From NCBI GenBank assembly GCA_036898135.1, contig CM072526.1:4340055-4404054 (forward strand): DNA of 64,000 nucleotides, read 5' to 3'. This DNA is from Oncomelania hupensis (lineage: Eukaryota > Mollusca > Gastropoda > Littorinimorpha > Pomatiopsidae). The position numbers and the translations under genes are program-made. Below are positions 29,441 through 40,436 of this stretch, piece after piece. Within the stretch, counting starts at the first letter, position 1, and each line of letters opens with the position of its first letter. Under the pieces are notes generated by a model, which ran no database searches, had not been told where the DNA came from, and saw only the letters and a program-made list of their open reading frames with translations.

Positions 29441-30065
29441 ATATTTTTTTCTTTATAAAAATTGCATGCCTGTAATTTAAGTTTTATTATGTAACCTGAT
29501 TTTTTTTTAAAACTAATTCAACAAAAAAAAGTACACTTTCGGCGGGTAAAGCCTTTCAAAATGTAAAAAATTAAAGTCCCCACGACCAAAGGTTACGCTC
29601 CTTCCGGTTTCGTCGGCATTTTTGTTTTTCCTTTATAAAAATTGCTCGGCGGTAATTTGTGTTTTAATAGGTAACCTGATGTAGGTAAAGGTAAAGGTAG
29701 TCCCATAGCCTTGTGGCCGTAGGGGAGCGTGATGTTGGAGATCACACTTATCTTGGGCCAGCGTAATGAGGGTGATGCCCAACTCTCTCCCTCGCTGCTT
29801 TACCTTCCCCACCCTCAAGAGAGTAGGTACTCAATCACAGTTGAGTCAACTGGGGGCGTTGTTGTTTGTCGCTTCACACCTTAGCGGTCACCCATCCAAG
29901 TGCTAACCGCACCGGACGGTGCTTCACTTTCGACACAGTAGCGAGTGCTCCAACCACTGCACTATCCGACACCCCAACCTGATGTGTCTTTTAAATAATA
30001 CAACAGCAAAAAATTAACTTTTTGAGCGTAAAGCCTTTCAAATTATACAAAATTCAAGACCACAT
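29440..30065. repeat. Two diverged copies of an A/T-rich repeat, the second interrupted by a SINE
   Basis: The segment with CTTTATAAAAATTGC, GTAACCTGAT, GTAAAGCCTTTCAAA occurs at about 29450-29590 and again at about 29630-29682 continued at 29986-30060. The 5S-like SINE sits in the second copy. Confidence 0.65.
29683..29975 (-). mobile_element. SINE with 5S-rRNA-like segment, copy 2
   Basis: Almost identical to 6605-6899, with the same tRNA-like A box, GGTTAGCACTTGGATGGGTG and (TTTACC)n tail. Flanked by AACCTGATGT at 29673-29682 and 29976-29985, a 10 bp target duplication. High identity between the copies suggests recent activity. Confidence 0.9.
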
Positions 30066-31189
30066 GACGAGTCGCCGCCATGTTGTTTTCATTCGTTGTC
30101 ACGGCTTCGCACACACGCATTCAGATTAGAACTCATGCGTTTCACATTAAGTTATGAAGTTATGTCAACTCCAGGGGTGAGTTTTGTTTGCAAAACAATG
30201 TTCTTTCTTCTTTTATGTTTATTTCTGTAAATTTTGCAAGGTCTTCGTTTTGCATAATTAATTCTCCAGTGAGTTAGGCCTACTACTAGTAGTTATTCTT
30301 GTACATCAGCACGGCAGTATAGTAATACTAGGTGTGTAAGAGGGTTAATGTCCTTTGATTGTCTACAGGTCCCAAGTTATAACTCTTAAACACAATTTAG
30401 GCTTTCAATGTATTAATTTTTTTGTTGTATTTTACTCCATAACTCCCAAAAAGATCTTCATATTGTCGAACAATTAATTAATATGAATTATGAATATATA
30501 TAAATGCATATTTATTTTCGTATATTCTGCTAAAACTGGGAAAAGTTTTAGTTTTCTGAGCATACTAGATTGCTCGGCATTTTGTTGTGTAAATACAGTG
30601 CCCTTTTATGCACTTTATATTAATTTTAGACACTTGAGCCATTTTGGGGAAAAACGCGTTTTATTTTTGTGTGAGGGTTACCCACTTTGAACAGTTAAAT
30701 GAGTGCCTTAATATTGACCGATTTTAACAATTTAAAATTTTTTAATCTTCTAAAGGTTTGTACTATATAATAAAAACAAAATAAAGCATCCTGAACCAAA
30801 ATAAAATGTTCGTCCGTAATACCTACCACTAATGAGTAGGCTACGGTCTGGTTACTTCTGCGCGTTACTCATTATAAAAGGTTTAAACTGCAGCGGCTAA
30901 AGTGAGGACCTTTGAGCCATCTGTTTGTTCCACATCGCCACAATGGATATGATGCCAGTCAGAGAAATAAACAATTAAAGAAAGACGGAGAAAAATAAAG
31001 AGAAAAGGAAGGAAGGAAGACAGCAACAAAAAAATGAAAGAAAGAAGAACGGTTAAAAAAAAGAAGGATAAAAGAAATAAGAAAGGAAAGAAAGAATAGA
31101 AGGAAGGGAGAAAGGAATACAGAACAATTAAAAAAAAGAAACATATGAGGCCTACAAGTTCCCAAGCCTAATAAATACAAATATCATGA
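30066..31189. other. No recognised gene; A/T-rich, purine-rich at 30960-31140
   Basis: A strongly purine-biased stretch of AAGAAAGAAGG words at 30960-31140. Otherwise nothing is recognised. Confidence 0.5.
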
Positions 31190-31504
31190 CATAATTACTA
31201 TTATCATGGAATAATTCAAGAATCAAGGGATAATTACAATTATCATTGCAAAATTACAAATATCTTCGCGTGATCATGTTTAATTCTCAGTTTGGGCTCT
31301 TAACAGTCCGCCTGTAAATGCGCCAAAATCGAAAATTGTAATTATCCCATCCCATAAAAATTACAAATTTCACTTGATAATTACAATTTTACGTGATTAT
31401 GCTTAGTTCTGACTGATGCGGTTTACTAGCGCCAAAACTTGTATTTACAGGTATCAGTGATAATGGTAATTTAACACATGTTCTGTGTAATTTACATACA
31501 TGTA
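31190..31504. mobile_element. Family M fragment
   Basis: Contains GATAATTACAATTATC-type units, GCGCCAAAATCGAAAATTG, TTTACTAGCGCCAAAAC and GTGTAATTTACA words of family M, without paired termini. It lies directly before the complete copy. Confidence 0.65.
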
Positions 31505-31941
31505 TATGACGGTCTACTATCGCCAAAACCTGATAATTACAAATATCACGGGAAAATTAAACATTTTAAAGAATATATTTACAATTAAAACGTACAAATT
31601 GTAATTATCAAGTGAAATTTAAAATTTTGGGATTTGGCGCATTTCCAGACGGACTGCTAGGGCCACAACTGACAAACTTGATCACGTGAAGAAATTTGTA
31701 ATTTTTCAATGATAATTGTAATTATCCTTTCATAATTGTAATTATCCCATGATATTTGTAATTACATGTATCAGGTTTTGGCGCTAGGAAGGAGGTTGCT
31801 AGGAAGGCATGGCAAATACTGATAATTATTAATTAATACTGTGAATTACCGGTATCTCTGTAAATTAAACTTAGCACGCGTTCATTTTAATTACCTCGTT
31901 ATACTGGTAACTCTTGGTTTTGGCGCTAATAGGCCGTCATA
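31505..31941. mobile_element. Family M TIR element (437 bp)
   Basis: Begins TATGACGGTCTACTATCGCC and ends GGCGCTAATAGGCCGTCATA: 26 bp terminal inverted repeats with three mismatches. The interior is repetitive and A/T-rich, with ATAATTGTAATTATCC units. A (GAA)n array starts at the right terminus. No clear target duplication. Confidence 0.75.
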
Positions 31942-32114
31942 GAAAGAAGAAGAAGAAGAAGAAGAAGAAGAAGAAGAAGAAGAAGAAGAAGAAGAAGAAG
32001 AAGAAGAAGAAGAAGAAGGAGAAGAAGAAGAAGAAGAAGAAGAAGAAGAAGGAGAAGAAGGAGAAGAAGAAGAAGAAGAAGAAGAAGAAGAAGAAGAAGA
32101 AGAAGAAGAAGAAG

Positions 32115-32162
<48 letters not shown>

Positions 32163-32163
32163 T
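31942..32163. repeat. (GAA)n(CAA)n compound microsatellite
   Basis: About 170 bp of GAA with a few GGA, then about 48 bp of CAA. Long purine runs of this kind can form triplex structures. All predicted frames are low-complexity artefacts. Confidence 0.95.
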
Positions 32164-32387
32164 AAAAAAGGGAAGAAGTTAAAATCTTTAGTAGGATAAT
32201 AACAGTAGGTCATAAGGACCTGTCTTAGAACAAACGAAATAATTAACATAAACGTATTTTGAATGTAACATATACCTTGAATGGTAAGAATGAACGAAAT
32301 AACTAAGACTATTAATGTTCCTAAATAAACATATTACCCCCACCCCCACTCTCTTCCGATACACTTTCCCTCCTCCCACCTTCCTCC

Positions 32388-32424
32388 CGCACGCGCACAC
32401 ACACACACACACACACACACATAA
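32388..32424. repeat. (CA)n microsatellite
   Basis: Preceded by CCTCCCGCACGCGCAC. Confidence 0.9.
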
Positions 32425-32451
32425 GTATGTAAAACACCAAGAATGGGTTTT

Positions 32452-32611
32452 ACTAAGAATGTAGGAATCGGAAAGTGATTTTTGACAGAAAAGGGTTAGG
32501 GCAAGGGTTAGTTGTAGCGCTGCAACTAGCCCTTACCCTAACCCTTTTCTAGAAAGTTGACCTAGTTCGTCCTCTATAGGCGACGAAATAGGTCGATGTT
32601 TGTTCCAAAGT
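32452..32611. mobile_element. Telomere-like hairpin repeat, copy 2
   Basis: About 160 bp closely matching 2788-2943: AATGTAGGAATCGGAAAGTG, then AAAAGGGTTAGGGCAAGGG facing CCCTTACCCTAACCCTTTT across a TAGCGCTGCA loop, then CGTCC-CTATAGGCGACGAAA. The outer arms of copy 1 are absent. Confidence 0.75.
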
Positions 32612-32999
32612 ACTTTCTTCGGAAATTCACTGTATTTTCTCCGTCCCGGATAGAGCACTCCTGTGTACTAAAAACACTCTCATGCACTACAACTGCACTC
32701 CCATGCACTAAAAGAGCACTCCTGCGTACTTAGAAAAAAGTGGGTGGCTGGAAAACTCTGGGTGACTAATCACCCATTTCCTGCATAAAAAGCAAGGTTA
32801 GTCACCCATTTTAAGGCTTATACCTCCGCACATACGCACACACACACACATAGTCACACACACACATACGCACACACACGCACACACACACAAGCAAGCG
32901 CGCCATATCACACATTCTCAAAAACTTAATTTGTCGCAGGATAGGAAATAACAAAAAAGTGAAATATTAGGAGCAAAGAAGAAGAAAAACAATTTACTC
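32612..32999. other. Short imperfect repeats, no gene
   Basis: Words of the type GCACTCCTGTGTACTAAAA repeat imperfectly at 32650-32725, and CA-rich tracts lie at 32835-32895. Confidence 0.5.
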
Positions 33000-33115
33000 G
33001 TTCTAATATAGCGCTTTTCCAGCTCAAGACATGCTCAAAGCTTTGGCCTCTACAGGATCTAACTGAAGCGGCCTTCTGTCAACATTCACGTTGCCTTGGG
33101 CGCGGTTATCTGATA
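33000..33115 (-). mobile_element. SINE family gamma fragment
   Basis: Minus strand ends GAGCTGGAAAAGCGCTATAT after GATAACCGCGCCCAAGGC, as in the copy at 14100. Confidence 0.65.
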
Positions 33116-33410
33116 TAAAAAGCCAAAACGAACAACACAAACAGGATGCATTAGCCAACCTAAATTGTTAAAAACAAAATATAAAGCATCCCAAGCACAA
33201 ATAACAAAGTCATGGCAAACAGCTCACAGCAAATGCCAAACACGTATGAACCAACCAAATTGGAATACATGTATATTCTTTTAAATCAATCTAATATACA
33301 ATTTAAAATGCTTTTATAAAAAACAAAAACACTAACCTAAACTGGAATCCCAATGTCACCAAACTGAAATTGACCCAACCCAAAATAATGAAGCATTTCA
33401 AACATTCACA
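33116..33410. other. No recognisable feature
   Basis: A/C-rich low-complexity sequence with scattered CCAAA words. Confidence 0.4.
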
Positions 33411-33510
33411 AATAATGTTAGGTAGGTAGGGTTTGGGCGCGCCACTGGCTGCGACTACGCCTTCCCCGGGGGAGGCGGCCCAGAGTTTCCCGATAGAAAG
33501 GGATAATGAA
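33411..33510 (+). mobile_element. SINE family beta, 3' fragment
   Basis: About 100 bp matching the 3' third of the SINE at 18483-18822 (GGTAGGTAGGGTTTGGGCGC, GCGACTACGCCTTCCCCGGG, CCCGATAGAAAGGGATAAT). Confidence 0.75.
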
Positions 33511-34204
33511 CTGCAGCAAAAAAAAAACCATACAAAATTCTTCCAAATCGACCTCAGTTGTAAACCTCTACCCCAAATATAAAAACAACAGAAACTAACC
33601 TTTAATTCAACGTGACGTTTTAGCAAAATTAATGCTAACCCAAAATAAATTGCAAAGGACTCAAAATACATTAATTTAAACCAAAACGTTACACACAATA
33701 CTAAAGCAGACCCCAAACAGCATTGCAATCAACACGCACATACAACTACAAAATACGTTGAAATCAACCCCAAATGTAAAACAAAATATAAATAACACGA
33801 AAAAAAATATAACCACCTTCGAAAAGTCATGTCACGCCCATACCTTGTTCACTAACACTTAACATATGTGTCTTTCCCCCAATGCGGCATACGACTGGTT
33901 TTTCCAAATGGTTCGATTTTTGTAGACAATAGGGTGTGGGGAAAAAAAAGTGGTATGCAACATTTTGAGACATACAAATAGAGACATTTTGAGACAGGGA
34001 CCGACAAATGCGCCACAATAAATATTAACGATGCTAGGAAAAACACTGACCCACCTTTTAACAGAGAAAGCACAATAGCTGGAAAAAAGCAAAAACTCCC
34101 GCAAGATGGCACCCAGTCTCGTTAACCGCGATGTAGTGTTGTCGTCACACAACAATCAGCGAGATTCGTTATCCAATGTTCGGTCGTACCTGTCCGTTAG
34201 CTAA
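33511..34204. other. No recognised gene
   Basis: A-rich sequence. Open minus-strand frames here share no recognisable domain. A run of A is at 33519-33528. Confidence 0.4.
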
Positions 34205-34275
34205 GTCAGGCCAGTTCAGTTCAGTTCAGTTCAGTTCAGTGGATAGATTTACGTCCCCGGACACAGTGCGTATAT
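34205..34275 (-). mobile_element. Retroposon 3' hairpin end with (CTGAA)n tail
   Basis: Minus strand reads GTCCCATATACGCACTGTGT, CCGGGGACGTAAATCTAT and then (CTGAA)5. The hairpin GTCCC/GGGGAC followed by TAAATCTA recurs at 35990, 50041-50405 and 62404. Confidence 0.7.
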
Positions 34276-34486
34276 GGGACAAACAATATCACGCATGTTT
34301 ATATAGCATTGCTTTACTTTCCCAGGATCCTGGGGATCTATGCATGACAAAGGGCTAAATGCTTCGTCCCGTACTATGGCCTAGTTCGGTTCTGTTGGCC
34401 GTAGTCCGTTCTGCAGGAAAGAAGCCTACTGAAAGTTCCGTCCTAAAGTACTGACTAAACAGCTCGGTATGTAGTCCTCGTCCGAT

Positions 34487-34645
34487 CGGACTACCGGCTT
34501 CAGTTGGTAGAGCGGCTTACTAGTAACCGAAAGGTCCCTGGTTCGAATCCCGGACTGGCCAACGCGTGACCGTATTATTTTCCCCTTACCATCAACTGGT
34601 TCGCTGGTGTCAGAATAATGTGACCAGTAATTTAATATACGCTCA
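34487..34645 (+). mobile_element. tRNA-Thr-like SINE (family T), plus strand
   Basis: CTTCAGTTGGTAGAGCGGC, CTAGTAACCGAAAGG, GGTTCGAATCCCGGA (intact B box), then CCATCAACTGGTTCGCTGGT and CAGAATAATGTGACCAGTA. The 3' hairpin is degraded. The acceptor stem does not pair, so it is not a tRNA gene. Confidence 0.8.
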
Positions 34646-34654
34646 GGTGTTGTG

Positions 34655-34920
34655 TATCCCGTAACTCAAAGGTCGTTGGGGTACCACAGATGATTGTTTA
34701 ACCAGCGTACTCCATCTTTCTCTGTTTTCAGCAACCCTCATATCATGGCTTCGTTCAGTGTCAAACGAATGTTGTCCTCCCACCCCTATTTCTCCCTCCC
34801 TCTTCTTTTGCCTCCGTGCACCGTGCCTTGCAGGATGGTTTTTACAAGGCCTGATGCTCTAATGACGTGGCCATACCATCGTGTCATGTCATCATGTTGT
34901 CCAATGGCTTGTGTAAATAA
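34655..34920 (-). mobile_element. RTE-like 3' fragment
   Basis: Begins with the 3' terminus (revcomp of CCCGTAACTCAAAGGTCGTT) and reads the C-terminal WYGHV region in minus orientation. The rest is 5'-truncated. Small deletions break the frame. Confidence 0.75.
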
Positions 34921-34929
34921 TGTGTAACT

Positions 34930-35500
34930 GTAGATTATAGTCACACGACACCGAAGCGTATAGGCGACTAGAGACCCGTGTACAATACCGACAGCCGCTC
35001 GCTCGGCCGTTTAGTCAGCGAACGCTCGGTCCACTGAACGAATTCTGATGCACACTGTGTAATCAAGATGGCTGCCGGTGATCCATTTTGTCCATTTACT
35101 GACGATGACTTAGAAATTGTGATTACTGTTGTAGAAAGAATCACATCAACAATTGCAGCAATAATAGAAGTCATATCGAGCAGTGAGGAGCGTTATTCTG
35201 TTGATCCGTCAATAAAACGAAAACCATACCACGTCCGCCATTTTGCTTTGGTAGTTAGTAACCTCCCCGCTTTGCTGCCAGTGGCTGACAGCGGCTGAGG
35301 GAAAGCGCTTCGTTCAGTAGGTAAAGCTAGAAAACTGCTGACAGCGGCTACGCTTACTGACTGACACCAGCGAACCAGTTGATGGTAAGGGGAAAATAAT
35401 TTGGTCACACATTGGCCAATCCGGGATTCGAACCATGTACCTTTCGGTTACTAGTAAGACGCTCTACCAACTGAGCTACCTGGCCCCTATATTGGCTTGT
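34930..35500 (-). mobile_element. tRNA-Thr-like SINE (family T), split by an insertion
   Basis: The SINE 3' part (TAGATTATAGTCACACGACA ... AGGCGACTA) is at 34930-34967. The body and tRNA head (revcomp of GGTTCGAATCC at 35427-35437, revcomp of CTAGTAA at about 35451) are at 35358-35488. The 390 bp between them are foreign and replace about 14 bp of SINE. Confidence 0.75.
34968..35357. mobile_element. Unidentified insertion in the SINE, with weak inverted ends
   Basis: Ends share imperfect inverted words (CAGCCGCTCGCTC, ACTGAACGAA versus TTCGTTCAGTAG, CAGCGGCT). A 76-codon plus frame from ATGGCTGCCGGTGATCC (35068-35298) has no recognised domain. Probably a small DNA element. Confidence 0.4.
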
Positions 35501-35556
35501 GTGACTATAATCTACAAATAACCTTAACTTCCGATCTGAGTTTCGGACTAAAGCCG

Positions 35557-35835
35557 AAAGCAATATGGCTGCCGGCGTATTGTTATTGAATAAATACAGG
35601 CGCGCATTGCGACCAAATCGCGGTTTTTGCTATAGATCAGCATTTCCTGGAAATTGTTAATGACGTCCAAGTAATTCGAAGGCTTCGTCTGCCACGACAC
35701 ACCATTTTTGAAATGGCAGAGGAACTTGACCCAGCATTCCCACACTACGTAGCAGAGATGCCCGGGGCTTACCTCGCCTATCCACCATGTTACGCAGGGT
35801 TACCCCCCTATCCTGCTGTCGCCCCAGCCCTCTAG
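35557..35835 (+). pseudogene. Possible degenerate transposase N-terminus (PIF/Harbinger-like), weak
   Basis: One plus frame reads QHFLEIVNDVQVIRRLRLPR then HTIFEMAEELDPAFPHY, which has the feel of the helix preceding the nuclease domain in Harbinger-type transposases. It starts, like 35068, from ATGGCTGCCGG. There are no catalytic residues to confirm this, so it is an impression rather than an assignment. Confidence 0.25.
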
Positions 35836-35987
35836 CTATCCAAGTCAACAATATTACGCATTTTCATTTCACTGGGGTTGCCTGAATGAGTCCTTAGCTA
35901 CAGTTTGCCCTTCCCTGGGAGTAGTTTTAGGAACAGATATAAGCGACGAATAGGAATGCAATGTTTTAAAAAGTCAAGTGGTGTTTC

Positions 35988-36052
35988 ACCCGTCCCCTAT
36001 ACGCTTAATGTGTCCGGGGACGTAAATGTACTCAAAAAAAAAAAAAAAAAAG
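35988..36052 (+). mobile_element. Retroposon 3' hairpin end with poly(A)
   Basis: CGTCCCCTATACGCTTAATG followed by TGTCCGGGGACGTAAATG and a run of A (36033-36050). Same hairpin as at 34205 and 62404. Confidence 0.65.
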
Positions 36053-36366
36053 CAATGTTTTACCCTTTTAAGGTCTACAGGTGTCTCCGTAATCCTTCGG
36101 TCATTTTGGGACCTCCGTCAGCTCGGCGAGGATTGTGAATATCTCTTCTACCTTGCTGCTTTATCCTCTCAGCAGATTCAGGTACCCATTGAGAGCTGTG
36201 TGTACTGGGGTGTGTCGTGTGCTTGTGTGACCTCTTTTTGTGTGGCTTGTTGGTTGCCTTCTGTTCAATGCATAGTCACCACGTTTAGTACTAACCCTGC
36301 CCGACGTTTGCTTAACACGACAATTTGCTAGCGTGTGTTACTGCGCCATAATACTATCTGCATATC
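36053..36366. other. No recognisable feature
   Basis: Moderate complexity. Nothing recognised. Confidence 0.4.
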
Positions 36367-36369
36367 AAT

Positions 36370-36386
36370 GAGTAGTAGTAGTAGTG

Positions 36387-36463
<77 letters not shown>

Positions 36464-36502
36464 TGTTGTTGTTGTTGTTGTTGTTGTTGTTGCTGTTGTT
36501 GT
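36370..36502. repeat. (AGT)n(TGT)n compound microsatellite
   Basis: AGT repeats to about 36461, then TTG repeats to about 36500. Confidence 0.95.
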
Positions 36503-36584
36503 GCTAGCCACCACATCTACCAACTCGCATCGTATACAAAATAACAAAACATAGAATATATAAAGATAACACCAGATTATAAAT

Positions 36585-37162
36585 TACATTACATTACATT
36601 ATTATTGCTTTAGGTCCAGGGGACTCTTCCGAGCCAAATCAGGACCGGACAACCCCTGATCCGCATAAAAGATCTGCTGAAACAACCCTAGTGGTAAAAC
36701 CGAAAGCTCTCCACCAGCTAGTCACCTTACAATAAAGACATCCCACGCAGGGGACGGCTGAGGCTTCACCCCAACTTATCGAACCCCCGTTTACAAAAAC
36801 AAAATAGAATACAAACATCATTATAAATTATCAACAAAACACATACATATAAAATGCCTACATTGCTAAATAATAACATCATAGGAAGCCCTAGTGACCA
36901 CCTGGCAAAAAGCGTCCAATAGTCCCAAGCTGATCCAACAGACCTCATACACAAACAATGAGTCTTGTCCCGGAAGAGTTTTCAAGAAAAAAGGTAGGTG
37001 ACTGGTCTAGCGAAGAAGACGATAGTATAGCAGATTGATAGAACAGAGCAGGAATGAGAAAGAGCAAATGAGAAAGACAGCGACAGTGGGAATTTAAAGC
37101 ACTAAATTTCCAGAAAGTGTGGATACTATTTATACTAAAACCCCCGGCACCCCAACGGGGGT
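36585..37162 (-). mobile_element. Family R retroposon, copy R3, full length
   Basis: 578 bp copy with complete 5' head (right end), TATAAATA at about 37131, 3' hairpin and (TGTAA)n tail at the left. Flanked by a perfect 14 bp duplication ACCAGATTATAAAT at 36571-36584 and 37163-37176, the clearest boundary evidence for the family. Confidence 0.95.
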
Positions 37163-37176
37163 ACCAGATTATAAAT

Positions 37177-37619
37177 GCCAAAATAAATGTGTCATGCACT
37201 ACATGAAAACTAATTTCTTAAAACCAAGCACAGCTAAAAACAAATGTTCACATGAGCAGACGGTATCAAAACTCCAATGTAGACCATAGAAACGTGTTCT
37301 CCAAACATGAACGTTTACCTACGTATCTTTCTGAAACAGAATGTTAGAGAACCTATTTCCCTAAAAGACTTAAAACTTAAAACAAAACACGTGTAAGAAC
37401 ACATTCATATGATAGAGTTAGAACAATAATTTCACCGCACATGATGAACATTCAAGGAAAGGTCCCAGGACAAAACAAACCATCCAAAGAAAACGGCCCT
37501 GCTAAAAAGGATGAGGCAGAGAAGACAGGAAAAAAAGGAAAAGGGGAAGGATATAAATAAAAAGGAAGAAACAGAAGTGGAAAAAAGAAAGGAGAAATAG
37601 AGGAAGTAGATGGGAGATC
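37177..37619. other. No recognisable feature
   Basis: A/T-rich, becoming purine-rich towards 37500. No gene is seen. Confidence 0.5.
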
Positions 37620-37925
37620 ATGGAGAGAAGAAAAAATAGAGAATTGAAGAGGGAGAAAAAGAGATGAAGGGAAATAAAGAGGAAAGTGGAGGGTAGAGTG
37701 AGAAAGGAAGGAGAGGAGAGAGAGGAAGAAAGAGAGGGAGAGAAAGGAAGGAAGAGATGGAGAGACAGGAAGGAAGAGAGGGAGAGACAGGAAGGAAGAG
37801 AGGGAGAGACAGGAAGAGTGAGAGACAGGAAGGAATAGAGGGAGAGAAAGGAAGGAATAGAGGGAGAGACAGGAAGGAATAGAGGGAGAGACAGGAAGGA
37901 AGAGAGGGAGAGACAGGAAGAAAGA
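37620..37925. repeat. Purine-rich minisatellite, 24 bp unit
   Basis: Units of GAGAGACAGGAAGGAAGAGA + GGGA repeat with variation from about 37735. The left part is irregular purine. The array resumes at 38707-38780 after a LINE insertion. The minus-strand LFLPVSPS frame is an artefact. Confidence 0.85.
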
Positions 37926-38706
37926 GATTCAGATTCAGATTCAATATTTTATTACAAGAAGAAAATGATTTTAGCATTAATTTGCTAATCTTCCAATCAG
38001 TCCTTCTTTCAATCACTCACACATTTACTTTAATCATTCATCCGCATTCATGCAAAGACAAACATTGATTTGAAATTAAAGGAATAAACAAGCTAACTTC
38101 GTAACAAGGAAACTAACAATACTAAATATAACACATTTAACTGGAACCGTTTAATTTAATAAAGAGAGAGAGAGAGGCTTGACGGACTGAGTGGGAAGAG
38201 AAAGGAAGGGGGAAAATCAATGGATGCATGCTAGAATGTATGATTTTTGAAATTATTAAGAAATATGTTGTAAATCTTGTACTTGAAGCTGTTTAACGAT
38301 GTGCATTTTTTTAGTTATAAAGAAAGAGTGTTCCATAACAGAGTGCCTTTAAAAGAGAAGCTAGATTTAAAAATGTCAATTCGTGGCTTTGGAAGTCAGT
38401 AGTTTTCAGAATGATATTGTGTAGGAAATGACATTAGTTGATCACGTAAGTAAGAAGGCGCTATATTATTTTTTACTGTAAACATCTGTATGGCTAAATT
38501 ATACTTGAATTGTGTTTGTAAAGGCAGTATTTTAAGATCTGTTAATTTTTCATCTGTTGTTAATTCTCGATTATCTGAGATTAATCTAACCCCACGTCTA
38601 TGCAGATGATTAAGTCTTTTTAGTTGATTTGCTGAAGCATTAGACCACACAACAGAAGCATAGTTGATATGTGATAGACAATGGGCTTGGAAGAAATGTT
38701 TTTTTT
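37926..38706 (-). mobile_element. 5'-truncated LINE (clade undetermined) inserted in the purine minisatellite
   Basis: Minus strand encodes an RT C-terminal region: HINYASVVWSNASANQLKRL, NHLHRRGVRLISDN and FKYNLAIQMFTVKNNIAPSY. This pattern (Y-x-x-x-V-W ... L-x-x-L-x-R-R) is shared by CR1, L2 and Rex-type LINEs. The 3' UTR ends AATAAAATATTGAATCTGAA with a (GAATCT)n tail. It is a different family from the 15.7 kb element. Confidence 0.75.
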
Positions 38707-38821
38707 ATGAGAGGGAGAGACAGGAAGGTAGAGGGAGGGCGAAAAAGATGGAAAGAGATGGAGAGAAAGAGCAGAAAAAGACACAAAGGAGGATGACATA
38801 AAGGAAATACAAAGAACAAAA

Positions 38822-39399
38822 AGTATCCCGACAGGACGTCCTCTCCAGGATCGCACAAACAACTGCTGTCCTGACAAGGTTGAAGCCCATTTGGAAAGCT
38901 AAGACCATCAGTCCACATTCCAAGGTAAAATTGCTGCGCTCCTTGTCATCTCCATCTTACTATACGCTTGCCAAACATGGACCCTCACAGAAGATCTACA
39001 AAGAAGACTACAAAGCATGGAGATGAGGTGCTACAGAAGACTTCAGAGCATTTCCTATACCCAGCACATCAGTAACGGCGAAGTTCGACAGACCATCACA
39101 CAAGCCATTGGACAACATGATAACATGCTCACAGTGGTGAAGAAACGGAAACTCCGATGGTATGGCCACTTCACCATATCATCAGGCTTTGCAAAAACCA
39201 TCCTTCAAGGCACGGTGCAAGGAGGCAGAATAAGTAGGCGACAGAAGAAGGGATGGGAGGACAACATCCTAGAATGGACTGGTTTGACACTGAACGAAGC
39301 CATGAGTTTTGCTGAGAACAGAGAAAGATGGAGTACGCTGGTTAAATAATCAGCTGTAATGCCCCAACGACCTTTGAGTTACGGGATAGGATAGGAAGG
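38822..39399 (+). mobile_element. RTE-like element, 5'-truncated, with 11 bp target duplication
   Basis: Encodes the RT C-terminal end: MEMRCYRRLQSISYTQHISN, EVRQTITQAIGQHDNMLTVV, KKRKLRWYGHFTI, LEWTGLTLNEAMSFAENRER. It then has the family 3' end ACGACCTTTGAGTTACGGGA and (GGATA)2. Flanked by AAAGAACAAAA at 38811-38821 and 39400-39410. One of the best preserved RTE ends here: an intact 110-codon frame (39017-39349). Confidence 0.9.
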
Positions 39400-39482
39400 A
39401 AAGAACAAAACAGAATCGGAAAGGGACATTCAGATTCTAAAAACATACAACATAAATGCAATCAATTCATAACTGACCTTAG

Positions 39483-40117
39483 TGTTACACTCCGTTCGAT
39501 GATGGTGTTTTCTATCAGTATCTGATTCAGCCCCGATGCTTGAATTCCTGATAGGGTGTAACTCAGATTCGTTTATTCACACAGCCCGTCCAAACAGCGT
39601 ACAAGTCACAAAGTCGACGTATGAAGTTTTCCACTTTTATTCAGCACACATCAACAACTGCATACAATTCTCAATTCAACTCAACAACTTTCACAGCAAC
39701 TTTCCAAATCACTATCAACAACTTTACTCTCTATAACAATCTCTCCGCACACGATTAAATAACCTCTCTCTTTTCCGGAAAGATTTCGAATACGGTAGAA
39801 ATGACGTACTGCCACCAATCGAACTAAAGATCGTCATCACTGGCTTACGTCATACATTATTATTTCTCCTTCCCGAACGTCCTCTTGCCTCGACATGCAT
39901 CGGGAAATTTCTATCAAGAGTAAACACGCATATCCAGAAGATTCTCAAATAATATCGACTAACGCAAATTATCAACGTTATACAAAACCTCTCCAAACAA
40001 CAATGCAAACCCAAATCAAAGGTAAATAAACTCTATTATTGAATACTTTGCAAATCGAAACGATTAGATCTATCGTACACGTTTCCGACGTACTACCATT
40101 CGCGTTTCAACGTAACA
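39483..40117 (-). repeat. 3' LTR of gypsy copy 2 (635 bp)
   Basis: TG...CA ends, related to the copy 1 LTR but with many substitutions and small indels. Followed by the polypurine tract (minus strand GAGTGGGGGGTTA, 40118-40130). Confidence 0.95.
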
Positions 40118-40436
40118 TAACCCCCCACTCAAGAAGAAATTTACCCAATTTCTTTCAACAACGTTGAAACGTAATTCACAAACAATGTACAGAATTAAGA
40201 CTTATTTCAGCCTGTCTGAACACTATCAACGTTCTCAGTTCATTCACACAGAGTCAATGGTTTTCATCTTCAAATCTGTCTGGATATTGTCAATGTTCAC
40301 AGTTCATTCACACAGAGTCAAAGTTTCTCATCTGCAAGTCTTTCTGGATACTGTCAATGTTCACAGTTCATTTACCCAATCAACGTTTTTCATTTTCAAG
40401 TCTGTCATTACCAATATTCTTAGTTCGTCCACACAG

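Noticed and set aside
35557..35835. Harbinger transposase gene
   Set aside because: Only a vague N-terminal resemblance, with no DDE residues or clear TIRs. Kept as a low-confidence note.
37618..38016. Leu/Pro/Ser-rich membrane-like protein on the minus strand
   Set aside because: It is a translation of the purine-rich 24 bp minisatellite and the start of a LINE 3' UTR.
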